DNA from: Oribacterium sp. KHPX15
GTDB taxonomy: Bacteria > Bacillota > Clostridia > Lachnospirales > Lachnospiraceae
Assembly (NCBI RefSeq): GCF_900107835.1
Contig: NZ_FNRG01000002.1
Span: 248,001 to 312,000, forward strand
Length of the DNA: 64,000 nucleotides
Reading direction: 5' to 3'
Part shown: positions 25,897 to 34,762 of the stretch, piece after piece
Position numbering within the stretch: the first letter of the stretch is position 1
How the letters are laid out: every line of letters starts with the position of its first letter
Notes under the pieces: generated by a model
Seen by the model: only the letters and a program-made list of their open reading frames with translations
Told to the model about the DNA's origin: nothing
Database searches by the model: none
Program-made: the position numbers and the translations under genes

Positions 25897-27972
25897 TCAA
25901 CCACCCACTACAGGGCCTTCCTCAATAAGTCCTTCATTCAGAGAATCCCCCATTACAGGAACAGGTCCCTCGATATATTCATGAACGGTTTCGGCATTTG
26001 TTTCCGGACCGGGCGCAGGAGGCGCCTCATGTACAGACTCTTCCTCACTATCGGGCTCGCTGTTGTCCTCAGGTCTCTCAGTCTCCTCATGCTCAGACTG
26101 TTCTGGCTGCTCAGACTGTTCAGATGATGAAGTACTTTCTACCGATTCACTTGCCGGCACATAAACTATCTCACCGTTTTCATTTGTAACAGCAGTCAAT
26201 CCTGCTGCCGCCGCTGATTCTGCAGCAAGAGACGCTGCGACCTCAGGCGAATATTTCTTAGGTGTGTGACCACTGTAATGTGTATAGTGATCCTTGACCT
26301 TCTCTGTAGTTCCGTCAGCATTGTGAATGATCTTATACGCCTGCCATTCCGAACCGGCACTTCCCTCTGACTCTGTTCCCTCAGTAATGATAACAGGATC
26401 CGGTACAGGAAGATCCATTGCCTTCTCAGAAACAAGTTCCCATGAAACGCCTTCAGGAAGAACCCTCACACCGTAAATCTGAGCATTCATAGTCTGATTC
26501 TCGTACCAGGTACGGATTCCGATAGCGTGATCAGAGTCATTAACAAACTTATAATCAGGCCCCGGCCAGGAAACCGTTGCATCAGTTCCTGGAGTAACGT
26601 ATGTAGGCGCAAATGTGTGCGATCTTCTGTAGGTTGTGGTAAGTCCGGCGCGAAAAACAGCATTATATAGTGTGGATGAAACCTGGCACACACCTCCGCC
26701 AACCTCTGTAACAACCTCACCTTCGTTATAGGCCGGTGCTCCGCCGTATCCCTTTTCCTCAGTACGCTGACCCACAATCTGATTGAAAGAGAATTCCTCT
26801 CCCGGCTGAAGAACGGTACCGTTTATTGCTGCAGCCGCAGTCTTAATGTTCCCGTTACGGATAGAATTCGAAGTAGTATTAGTCGTGAAAGATCCGATTA
26901 TCTTGTACTTATCCTTGATTGAATCCAGTGAAGCTGAAATCGTTTTTCCGTCAGCATCAATCTGAGATGAGTAATTATGATTATTTATGGCCTCCATAAC
27001 TTTGGCAGCCGTAGTCTCAGCATTAAGCTCATAGCCGTCAACAGAGCCTCCGAAAACAAATTCACCCGTGGAACGGTCATAAGAGGTTATGTCACCGTTT
27101 TTAGGATTCATCTTCCATACAGTGGCGAGCTGTGTCATGTAGTCATTTATCTGAGAGGTGAAATCCGGAAGTGCCAATGCATAGTCCGCAGTAACAACGC
27201 TTTCTGTCTCAGTGCTGCTCTCCGACTCATTTCCGGAAGAACTCTCCTCGGTTTCCTGAGACTCCTTTGATTTAATGTCTCCAAATATCTGTGTGATCAT
27301 CTCATCAAGGTTTACTTCTATAAGGTCAGGCACATTGAAGCTTGATGCCTCAGGTCTTATGGTTATGGACGAATACGGATTTTTAACTTCAACTGTCTGC
27401 TCAGTTCCATCATTATCAGCCTGTATTCCGGCCTCTGCTGCAGTCTCTGAAGAGCTTTCACCGGAAGAAAGATCCGGCATACTGAACTCACTTAACAGGG
27501 GATTTGTATTGTTAACCACCAGATTCCATGTATACTGAGCCTTTATAGCCTCCTTAACCTGCTGCTGGTTCATTCCATTGATATTTAAAAGCTGAGCACC
27601 CTCTGCAAAAGAACTGATATCAAGATAAACATCCTCATGTATTGTGTTGGGATCCAATGTTTCTTCTACCGCATACGTAGTTTCTTCTATAGATGAATTA
27701 GACGATCCGCCTATACCACCCTTAAGTGCAAATATCAGTCCGCCCACCAATATAACTGCCGCAACGGCAGATCCTGCTATAATGCCGTAATTCGGTTCTC
27801 TTTCAGGTCTTCTGCTATACCGACTGTCAGAACTTCTTGTTGTATTATTCTGTGAGCTTACCCGGGAAGTAGTGCTCCTGCGTTCGCTCTGCTGTGAACC
27901 CCGGGCCCTGGATTGCCCGCGCGCCCTGGATGCCGGACGCTTTCCTCCATTATCTATATATCTGTCTGCCAT
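25897..27972 (-). CDS. VanW-family surface protein with acidic C-terminal tail
   Basis: The 691-residue protein has a basic Arg/Ser-rich cytoplasmic start (1-60), one membrane segment at ~63-84, and an extracellular part. Residues ~110-370 resemble the helical peptidoglycan-binding-like module often found before VanW (YELNAETTAAKVMEAI). Residues ~375-505 are the VanW domain, with LQPGEEFSFNQIVG, GGGVCQVSSTLYNAVF and RSHTFAPTYVTPGTDATV. A short beta-rich stretch follows (530-575). The last ~90 residues are rich in Ser, Glu and Pro. VanW function is unknown; it occurs in glycopeptide-resistance clusters and widely in clostridia, and no other van gene is present here. The ATG has GGAG nine bases upstream. 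It is flanked by terminators and is probably monocistronic. Confidence 0.9.
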   Translation of the reverse strand: MADRYIDNGGKRPASRARGQSRARGSQQSERRSTTSRVSSQNNTTRSSDSRYSRRPEREPNYGIIAGSAVAAVILVGGLIFALKGGIGGSSNSSIEETTYAVEETLDPNTIHEDVYLDISSFAEGAQLLNINGMNQQQVKEAIKAQYTWNLVVNNTNPLLSEFSMPDLSSGESSSETAAEAGIQADNDGTEQTVEVKNPYSSITIRPEASSFNVPDLIEVNLDEMITQIFGDIKSKESQETEESSSGNESESSTETESVVTADYALALPDFTSQINDYMTQLATVWKMNPKNGDITSYDRSTGEFVFGGSVDGYELNAETTAAKVMEAINNHNYSSQIDADGKTISASLDSIKDKYKIIGSFTTNTTSNSIRNGNIKTAAAAINGTVLQPGEEFSFNQIVGQRTEEKGYGGAPAYNEGEVVTEVGGGVCQVSSTLYNAVFRAGLTTTYRRSHTFAPTYVTPGTDATVSWPGPDYKFVNDSDHAIGIRTWYENQTMNAQIYGVRVLPEGVSWELVSEKAMDLPVPDPVIITEGTESEGSAGSEWQAYKIIHNADGTTEKVKDHYTHYSGHTPKKYSPEVAASLAAESAAAAGLTAVTNENGEIVYVPASESVESTSSSEQSEQPEQSEHEETERPEDNSEPDSEEESVHEAPPAPGPETNAETVHEYIEGPVPVMGDSLNEGLIEEGPVVGG

Positions 27973-28201
27973 AAAAAATATCTCCGTGTATGTAATACTT
28001 CCCGCCTATACAGGCAATGTGTGCTGTCCTCTGACAATCTCACAATGCTACAGCAATCACAGCAGGAAGTAAATCCTATTTTTACTCACATCATCTTATC
28101 AACAATAATTATTTTTGTATATTGTGATTTTCATTAAATACAAGACAGATTTATGTAAGAATAATGAACAGTTTTTCAACACAAATGCCCCATTATGTCT
28201 C

Positions 28202-30085
28202 TTATCGATTGTTGTGGAAGAAATCATATACCTGTCTCGCAGAATGATCATCCATGGAAGGACAGTCACTAAGCTCCTCCAAAGATGCCGTTCTTATATG
28301 GTCAATGTCTCCGAACCGCTTCATCAGAGCCTTCTTTCTCACCTCTCCCACGCCTTTTATATCATCCAGTAATGATTTTATCTGGCTCTTTTCCCTAAGT
28401 GAACGATGATAAGTGATGGCAAATCTGTGAACCTCATCCTGTATACGGGTGAGGAGTTTAAAGGCTTCGGTGTTCTCGCTGAGAGGCAGCTCCCGATCGT
28501 CATACAAAAGAGCCCTTGTTCTATGATGATCGTCTTTTACCATACCGCATACTTCAACTGAGGTTATGCCAAGCTCATCAAGCACCTGCCTGCAGACATT
28601 AACCTGTCCCTTGCCTCCATCCATACAGATAAGATCCGGGAAGTTAGAAAAAGATCCCATGGAATTATCCTTTCCGGCGGCTGCATTATCCTTCATCTCA
28701 CTAAGGCCATGTTCAAAGCGGCGGGTAAGCATCTCATACATGGATGCGTAGTCATCAGGCCCCTGAACCGATTTGATACGAAACTTTCTGTAATCATTGT
28801 TCTTGGGCTTTCCGTTCTGATATACAACCATGGAACCGACATTAAGAGCGCCCATGGTATTTGAAATATCGTAAGACTCAATGCGGATTGGAGGCTTCTC
28901 AAGGCCGATTATGTCCTGAAGCTCCTTAACCGCCTTGGCACATTTTGCATCCTGCTCACGATACTGCTGTCTGTATCGGTTCATAAGAATTCCGGCATTG
29001 GTGATAGCCAGTTCAACAAGCTTTTCCTTTTTGCCTATCTGAGGTGTGATAATGCTTACCTTTCTGCCCTTCTCGCGGGTAAGCCACTGTTCAAGTATGT
29101 TTTTTTCCGGCAGTTCAGTCTGCACCCATATTTCATGAGGGATAAACGGGGTTCCGTTATAGTACTGTTCTATAAAATCGTTAAGGATCTCTTCATCGGT
29201 TTCTTCCTGGTCGATGTCCACAAACTGATGGTCTCTTCCTATGATCTTTCCGTCCCGGACGAAGAATATCTGAACGATGCAGTCCGAGAACTCTCTTCTC
29301 ATACCTATGATGTCGCGATCTCCGGAATCGTAAGCCACAATCTTCTGTCTGTTCTGCACAGCTTCAATTGCCTTTATGAGATCCCTCATTTCCATGGCGG
29401 TTTCAAAATCCAGATTATCGGAGGCCCGCATCATCTTGCGATGAAGTTCCTTCACTATATCCTCATATTTTCCGTTAAGAAAATCTACGGCCTTATCCAC
29501 CTGGATTTTATAGTCAGCCTTACTCTGTCTGCCAATGCAGGGACCGTCACACTGGTGGATATCATAGTACATGCACTTGTTGACAAGGGGTGCATCCTCC
29601 GAAAAAACTTTGTTGCAATTCCTTATGTGGAAAGTTCTTCTTATGAGATCGATAACCTCATTTACCTGATCATTGGAAGCATAGGGGCCGAAATATTTGC
29701 CTTTATCCGTGGCTCTTTTCCTGACCTTCAAAACTCTCGGGTACTGTTCAAAGGTAACCTTGATATAGGGATAGGTTTTGTCATCTTTAAGAAGTGTATT
29801 GTATCTCGGTTTATGCTCCTTGATGAGATTGTTTTCCAGCATCAAAGCTTCAAGTTCGGAGTCTACCACTATATATTCGAATCTCTCCACCAGACTCACC
29901 ATCTGCTGGATTTTTACTGATTTTTTATAGGACTTTTGGAAATACTGTTTTACACGGTTTTTCAGAACCTTTGCCTTCCCTACGTAAATGATCTCATCCT
30001 TTGGGCCGTGCATCATATATACTCCGGGAAGTGCCGGCAGCTTTTTCAGTTCTTCATCAAAATTGAATTTGCTGTTATCTCTCAT
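28202..30085 (-). CDS. uvrC: excinuclease ABC subunit C
   Basis: UvrC makes the dual incisions in nucleotide excision repair with UvrA and UvrB. The 627-residue product has the GIY-YIG 3'-nuclease (LPGVYMMHGPKDEIIYVGKA) at residues ~14-90, a cysteine cluster (NKCMYYDIHQCDGPCIG), a UvrB-binding motif near 205 (MRASDNLDFETAMEMRDL), an RNase H-like 5'-nuclease (ESYDISNTMG, CMDGGKGQVNVC), and a C-terminal helix-hairpin-helix pair (IKGVGEVRKKALMKRFG). The ATG at 30085 has AAAGAG six bases before it; the ATG two codons earlier overlaps that site. It lies downstream of leuS beyond a terminator. Confidence 0.97.
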   Translation of the reverse strand: MRDNSKFNFDEELKKLPALPGVYMMHGPKDEIIYVGKAKVLKNRVKQYFQKSYKKSVKIQQMVSLVERFEYIVVDSELEALMLENNLIKEHKPRYNTLLKDDKTYPYIKVTFEQYPRVLKVRKRATDKGKYFGPYASNDQVNEVIDLIRRTFHIRNCNKVFSEDAPLVNKCMYYDIHQCDGPCIGRQSKADYKIQVDKAVDFLNGKYEDIVKELHRKMMRASDNLDFETAMEMRDLIKAIEAVQNRQKIVAYDSGDRDIIGMRREFSDCIVQIFFVRDGKIIGRDHQFVDIDQEETDEEILNDFIEQYYNGTPFIPHEIWVQTELPEKNILEQWLTREKGRKVSIITPQIGKKEKLVELAITNAGILMNRYRQQYREQDAKCAKAVKELQDIIGLEKPPIRIESYDISNTMGALNVGSMVVYQNGKPKNNDYRKFRIKSVQGPDDYASMYEMLTRRFEHGLSEMKDNAAAGKDNSMGSFSNFPDLICMDGGKGQVNVCRQVLDELGITSVEVCGMVKDDHHRTRALLYDDRELPLSENTEAFKLLTRIQDEVHRFAITYHRSLREKSQIKSLLDDIKGVGEVRKKALMKRFGDIDHIRTASLEELSDCPSMDDHSARQVYDFFHNNR

Positions 30086-30107
30086 AGGCATCTCTTTCTA
30101 ACTAAAA

Positions 30108-30141
30108 CAATCCGCCGCAAACAAAAGTCTGCGGCGGATAA
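30108..30141 (-). terminator. terminator of leuS
   Basis: ATCCGCCGCA and TGCGGCGGAT form a 10-bp stem (30110-30139), followed on the minus strand by TTGTTTT. It lies ~90 bases after the leuS stop. Confidence 0.85.
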
Positions 30142-30227
30142 AATCATAACACGAAACTATAAATTCCGGTTAATTAAATTCTTAAATCTCCGTTTATAAT
30201 TCCCGGAGAATATAAATCATCTCCTGA

Positions 30228-32645
30228 TCACTTTACAACAAAGTTCAGTATCTTTCCTTTTACAAAGATAACCTTAACGATGTTCTTGCCCTCAAGGAAT
30301 TTGTTGATCTGCGGATCAGCCTTCGCAGCCTCAACTGCTGCATCCTGATCTCCTTCAGCAGGGATGTCAACATTTCCACGTACTTTACCGTTAACCTGAA
30401 CACCCATGTTGATGACTGCATCCTTGGTCTTCTCTTCATCATACTCCGGCCACTCAGCAAGAGTAAGAAGTCCCTCACCTCCGAGAGTCTCGAAGATTTC
30501 CTCTGTAAGATGAGGTGCAAACGGATGAAGCAGCTTGATAAATACAAGAAGGTCATTCTTTGTGATGGCGCCTGCCTTTGTAAAGTCATTGATAAGAGTC
30601 ATCAAAGCCGCAATGGCAGTATTGAACTTCATACGCTCAATATCATCGGAAACCTTCTTGATGGTCTTGTGAAGCTTTGACTCAAGGCTTGCATCTTCCT
30701 TATCAAGAGTTGCGATATCTGTAAGTCCCGCAACACGGTCAAGGAAACGCTTAACACCACGTACACCTTCATCGCTCCATGGAGCAGCTGCTGTATAGTC
30801 ACTCATAAAGAGAACATATGCACGAAGAGTATCTGCACCGTAAGTATCAACGATGTTCAGAGGATCGATAACATTACCCTTTGACTTGGACATCTTCTCT
30901 CCGTCAGGTCCAAGGATAAGTCCCTGATAGGATCTCTTTGCATAAGGCTCAGGTGTAGGAACCAGCTTCTGGTCATAAAGGAACTGATGCCAGAATCTTG
31001 AGTAAAGAAGGTGTCTTGTAACATGCTCCATACCACCATTATAGTGGTCAACCGGAAGCCAGTACTTAAGCTTTTCAGCATCGGCAAATGCCTTGTCATT
31101 GTTGGCATCGCAGAATCTCAGGAAATACCATGAAGAACCTGCCCACTGAGGCATGGTATCTGTCTCTCTCTTTGCTGCTCCGCCGCACTTAGGACATGTG
31201 CAGTTTACGAAGCTTTCAATCTTTGCAAGAGGTGACTGGCCGTCTGTACCCGGCTCGAAGTTCTCAACATCCGGAAGTGTAAGGGGCAGCTGATCCTCAG
31301 GAACTCCGACAGTTCCGCACTCAGGACAGTGGATAAGAGGAATAGGCTCTCCCCAGTAACGCTGACGGTTGAATGCCCAGTCCTTCATCTTGTACTGAAC
31401 GCCCTTGTGTCCGATGCCCTTTTCCTCAAGAACAGTAAGCATCTTTGCGATGGAATCCTTTTTGTTTGTGAATCCGTTAAGGATGTCGGAGTTAACCATC
31501 TCGCCGTCGCCTGTGTATGCTTCCTTTTCGATGTCTCCGCCCTTTATAACTTCAACGATATCTACGCCGAACTTCTTGGCGAAATCGTAGTCTCTCTGGT
31601 CGTGAGCAGGAACCGCCATGATAGCTCCTGTTCCATAGCCCATCATTACATAGTCTGCGATAAATACAGGGATCTGCTTTCCTGTAACAGGATTTACAGC
31701 CTTAAGACCTGCAATCTTTACGCCGGTTTTGTCCTTTACAAGCTGAGTACGCTGGAACTCTGTCTTCTTGGCAGCGTCCTCACGATACTTCAGAACTTCA
31801 TCCCAGTTTGTAATTTTGTCCTTGTACTTGTCAAGGGCAGGATGCTCCGGAGCAACAACCATGAAGGTTACTCCGTAAAGGGTATCGCATCTTGTAGTAT
31901 AGATCTCAAGCTTATCGAGAACCGAACCATTGCTTTCATCTGCAAGCTCAAAGTTAACGAATGCGCCTGTTGAACGTCCGATCCAGCTTACCTGCTGCTG
32001 CTTGATGCTTTCAGGATACTCAACGTCATCAAGACCATCCAGAAGTCTGTCTGCATATTTTGTAATCTTCAGGTACCAGACATCCTTTGGAAGCTGAACT
32101 ACATCACTGTGGCAGATATCACACTTACCACCCTGTGAGTCTTCATTGGAAAGAACCACCTTACAATTTGGGCAATAGTTTACGAGAGTCTTTGCTCTGA
32201 ATACAAGCCCCTTGTTAAAGAGCTGAAGGAAGATCCACTGTGTCCACTTATAGTAATCCGCATGTGAAGTTGCAATCTCTCTTGACCAGTCAAAAGAAAA
32301 TCCAACCTGTCTCATCTGATCCTTGAAGTGATCGATATTCTTCTCTGTGATGATGTGCGGATGTGTATTGGTCTTGATAGCATAGTTCTCAGCAGGAAGT
32401 CCAAAGGAATCAAATCCCATAGGGAACAGAACGTTGTAGCCCTGCATTCTTCTCTTACGTGCAAGAACCTCGATACTTGAATATGCCTTGATATGTCCAA
32501 CGTGCATTCCCGCTCCTGACGGATATGGGAACTCAACAAGTCCATACCATTTTGGACGCTTGTCAAAGTCCACTGCCTTGAAGGCATCAGCCTCTTTCCA
32601 CTTTGTCTGCCACTTAGGCTCGATTTTCTTAAAATTATATTGCAT
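30228..32645 (-). CDS. leuS: leucyl-tRNA synthetase
   Basis: LeuRS charges tRNA-Leu. The 805-residue class I enzyme has the HIGH-type motif PSGAGMHVGHIKAYS near residue 43, a zinc-binding insertion (CPNCKVVLSNEDSQGGKCDI), the CP1 editing domain around 220-400 (TRCDTLYGVTFMVVAPEHP, MAVPAHDQRDYDFAKKFG), the KMSKS loop GEKMSKSKGN near 575, an anticodon-binding domain, and a C-terminal extension ending VKGKILNFVVK. The ATG at 32645 follows AAGGGG by about nine bases. Although Clostridia often control this gene by a T-box, the ~125-base leader shows no T-box core. A tRNA-Leu gene lies ~15 kb away. Confidence 0.97.
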   Translation of the reverse strand: MQYNFKKIEPKWQTKWKEADAFKAVDFDKRPKWYGLVEFPYPSGAGMHVGHIKAYSSIEVLARKRRMQGYNVLFPMGFDSFGLPAENYAIKTNTHPHIITEKNIDHFKDQMRQVGFSFDWSREIATSHADYYKWTQWIFLQLFNKGLVFRAKTLVNYCPNCKVVLSNEDSQGGKCDICHSDVVQLPKDVWYLKITKYADRLLDGLDDVEYPESIKQQQVSWIGRSTGAFVNFELADESNGSVLDKLEIYTTRCDTLYGVTFMVVAPEHPALDKYKDKITNWDEVLKYREDAAKKTEFQRTQLVKDKTGVKIAGLKAVNPVTGKQIPVFIADYVMMGYGTGAIMAVPAHDQRDYDFAKKFGVDIVEVIKGGDIEKEAYTGDGEMVNSDILNGFTNKKDSIAKMLTVLEEKGIGHKGVQYKMKDWAFNRQRYWGEPIPLIHCPECGTVGVPEDQLPLTLPDVENFEPGTDGQSPLAKIESFVNCTCPKCGGAAKRETDTMPQWAGSSWYFLRFCDANNDKAFADAEKLKYWLPVDHYNGGMEHVTRHLLYSRFWHQFLYDQKLVPTPEPYAKRSYQGLILGPDGEKMSKSKGNVIDPLNIVDTYGADTLRAYVLFMSDYTAAAPWSDEGVRGVKRFLDRVAGLTDIATLDKEDASLESKLHKTIKKVSDDIERMKFNTAIAALMTLINDFTKAGAITKNDLLVFIKLLHPFAPHLTEEIFETLGGEGLLTLAEWPEYDEEKTKDAVINMGVQVNGKVRGNVDIPAEGDQDAAVEAAKADPQINKFLEGKNIVKVIFVKGKILNFVVK

Positions 32646-32777
32646 AACCAATTTCCCCTTGTGAAATCATGTTGAAGTAACTTTTTTGCCTTCCGGCATC
32701 CCGACTTATCATAAGTCAGGAAAGTCAATATCTGTCTGCTCTTCGTGAAGCACAGGCACTTATATCAACGAAATCTA

Positions 32778-32805
32778 ATTATAACAGAAAGAATCCTTAC
32801 GTCAA
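32778..32805 (-). promoter_or_regulatory. leuS: sigma-A promoter for leuS
   Basis: TTGACG (32800-32805) and TATAAT (32778-32783) have a 16-base spacer. The transcript leader is ~125 bases and contains the small GACTTAT-g-ATAAGTC hairpin. Confidence 0.8.
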
Positions 32806-32878
32806 AGATTTTAACGTCTCCAAAAGAATATCCTTCATAGCTGATATAACCGGATATCAATTTCTTACCTTTTCAATT

Positions 32879-34117
32879 TCATGCAGACAGAAACGCATCC
32901 CACTGATACTCGTTATTTGCGTTCCATATAAGCCACTCATCATATCCGGCATCGTAGACCGCCTGTATCTCCTGTCTTATTTCTTCAGGCCCATAATGGA
33001 GATAACTCGAAAGATATGAAGCCGTAAATCCCTGAAGCCACGGACGGACCTTTGCCTGATGTACCCCCTCAACCTCCTCCAGAGCAAGATCCTTTTTGGA
33101 AGCATTGCAGGCACCAAGTATAGCCTCATAAGGATGCTTATCCGGAACATCCAGCCCAAAATTCCCGTTTCCGTAGTGGGAAGGATAAATCATGGGGCAC
33201 ATATAATCCACAGCACTCGCCATAACCGGATAGTCCTGTCCTACCGAAATTGTATCAACATAAGAACCAATGATAGTTCCGAAAACGTCCGCGGACATAA
33301 ACACATTTTTATCTGCCAGTCTGTCCGAAGCGAACTTGATAAATTCGGTGATGATCTCCGTCTTGTCCATACCCTGGGTTTCTTCATCGGTATAAGTCAC
33401 ATTGTTCATACCCTTTTCGGTACAGAATCTCACATAGTCGAACTGGATTTCATCAAAACCCGCATCAGCACACTGCTCCGCCACCTGCACCTTATACTCC
33501 CAGGCTTCCCGGTTATAAGGATTGATCCATGTCATGCCGGAGGCATCATGGAATACAGTACCGTCATTATTGTGGTTCAGCCACTCCGGCTTAACCTGTT
33601 CAAGAAACGGATCTCTAAAGGTTACAATACGGGCAATGGCATAAATATTATGCTCCTTCAGCATAGACATAAGTGCGTTGATGTCGGGAATAGTCTCCTG
33701 CACCGAACCGATGGATTCGATGAGTTCACCACCCATTTTGTACTCGATATGTCCCTTATCTTCCAGAATATCTATGACGACAGCGTTGATCTCGGTGGCA
33801 TCTATATGCTCAACGATGGTCTTCATTTTCTCCGCTCCCGCAACCTTTGAGCTGATGTAGACGCCCTTTACTTTAACCGGAGTCTTATCCGGCACTTTCT
33901 TAGTCCATATAGCTGCCTGTTCTATAGCCGCACTTTCGGATTCCTCGATTTTTATCTGCTCCTCAAGGGACTCCATGAATCTGGATTCCTCAGCAGATTC
34001 AGATTCATATTGTATAAGCTCATCCGACTTATTCACACTGTAGACTATAGGCGAATGCTTCTGGCATCCGGTCACCATCAGACTCAGCAGCATGATCACC
34101 GTTAATAACCTTTTCAT
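32879..34117 (-). CDS. DUF4015 putative glycoside hydrolase lipoprotein
   Basis: The 412-residue product has a lipoprotein signal, MKRLLTVIMLLSLMVTGC, with Cys18 as the lipid site. A ~70-residue Glu/Ser-rich linker precedes a TIM-barrel-like domain of the DUF4015 (COG1306) family. That domain begins VKVKGVYISSKVAGAEKM and includes AVVIDILEDKGHIEY, IARIVTFRDPF and a GFDEIQFDYVRF strand whose acidic residues are candidate catalytic ligands. The family is predicted to act on polysaccharides; the substrate is unknown. A GGAG lies ~8 bases before the ATG. It has its own promoter ~155 bases upstream. Confidence 0.88.
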   Translation of the reverse strand: MKRLLTVIMLLSLMVTGCQKHSPIVYSVNKSDELIQYESESAEESRFMESLEEQIKIEESESAAIEQAAIWTKKVPDKTPVKVKGVYISSKVAGAEKMKTIVEHIDATEINAVVIDILEDKGHIEYKMGGELIESIGSVQETIPDINALMSMLKEHNIYAIARIVTFRDPFLEQVKPEWLNHNNDGTVFHDASGMTWINPYNREAWEYKVQVAEQCADAGFDEIQFDYVRFCTEKGMNNVTYTDEETQGMDKTEIITEFIKFASDRLADKNVFMSADVFGTIIGSYVDTISVGQDYPVMASAVDYMCPMIYPSHYGNGNFGLDVPDKHPYEAILGACNASKKDLALEEVEGVHQAKVRPWLQGFTASYLSSYLHYGPEEIRQEIQAVYDAGYDEWLIWNANNEYQWDAFLSA

Positions 34118-34272
34118 AAAAACTCCATTCCGATACCTTAGTGCACCGGGATAATTCGTAAAATTTTTTTCACACTGATATCCATTCCAGCTTTTTCAGC
34201 CGGCGGTACAAATTGTGATGAATAAAATCCTTCACATTAGTATCTCTGCACCCCGGGGAAACAACTTAAGTC

Positions 34273-34300
34273 ATTATACCACGTAGCTCCCATTTAACAA
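34273..34300 (-). promoter_or_regulatory. promoter for the DUF4015 lipoprotein
   Basis: TTGTTA (34295-34300) and TATAAT (34273-34278) are 16 bases apart. The leader is ~150 bases long and contains a CCCCGGGG palindrome and a 21-codon frame. Confidence 0.65.
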
Positions 34301-34332
34301 CTTCAACGGTTTTTGAATATTTCCATACACAG

Positions 34333-34363
34333 AAAAAACCCTGAAGCATAACACTTCAGGGTT
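34333..34363 (-). terminator. terminator of rpmF
   Basis: AACCCTGAAG and CTTCAGGGTT form the stem, followed by TTTTTT on the minus strand, ~30 bases after the rpmF stop. Confidence 0.9.
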
Positions 34364-34390
34364 AATTATCTCTTATTAAATCGGTAAAGA

Positions 34391-34573
34391 TCAGTCTTCA
34401 ACCTTAACGATCTCACGCTTGTTGTAAGATCCGCAAGCCTTGCAGACTCTGTGAGGCATAACAAGAGCACCACACTTTGAACACTTTACAAGGTTCATCT
34501 TTCCCATCTTCCAGTTAGCTCTTCTTGAATCTCTGCGAGCCTTAGATGAATGATTCTTAGGACAAATTGACAT
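34391..34573 (-). CDS. rpmF: 50S ribosomal protein L32
   Basis: L32 is a small zinc-ribbon ribosomal protein. The 60-residue product starts MSICPKNHSSKARRDSRRAN and has the zinc site CSKCGALVMPHRVCKACG (two CxxC pairs). The ATG at 34573 has GGAGGT eight bases upstream; the frame is open to 34612 but that extension lacks family similarity. It has its own perfect promoter and terminator, so it is monocistronic. The YceD and PlsX genes that usually flank rpmF in Firmicutes are absent here. Confidence 0.96.
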   Translation of the reverse strand: MSICPKNHSSKARRDSRRANWKMGKMNLVKCSKCGALVMPHRVCKACGSYNKREIVKVED

Positions 34574-34601
34574 ATTTACACCTCCTTCGTCATACCGAGA
34601 A

Positions 34602-34630
34602 ATTATATCCAACCGGTTATTTTATGTCAA
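34602..34630 (-). promoter_or_regulatory. rpmF: consensus promoter for rpmF
   Basis: TTGACA (34625-34630) and TATAAT (34602-34607) are separated by 17 bases, a perfect sigma-A promoter. It begins immediately after the hairpin at 34631-34654. Confidence 0.9.
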
Positions 34631-34654
34631 GCAAAAATCTCATTTGATTTTTGC
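34631..34654 (-). terminator. hairpin between the FMN lipoprotein gene and rpmF
   Basis: GCAAAAATC and GATTTTTGC form a 9-bp stem around AAATGA. It abuts the rpmF -35 box and has only TT after it, so termination would be weak. Confidence 0.5.
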
Positions 34655-34762
34655 AATTGCACGCTCGATATACGATACTACTTTACGCCAATAATTGCAA
34701 GAGGATTTTTTGAAAGTTTTTGAAATGGTGTCTTACCTCAGGCAACAGTTCAGTGTGTCAAA

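Noticed and set aside
29135-29920. 261-codon open frame on the plus strand
   Set aside because: Antisense shadow of uvrC.
32646-32878. T-box riboswitch before leuS
   Set aside because: The leader is ~125 bases after a consensus promoter and lacks the conserved antiterminator sequence and a terminator with T-run.
33059-33850. 263-codon open frame on the plus strand
   Set aside because: Antisense shadow of the DUF4015 lipoprotein gene.
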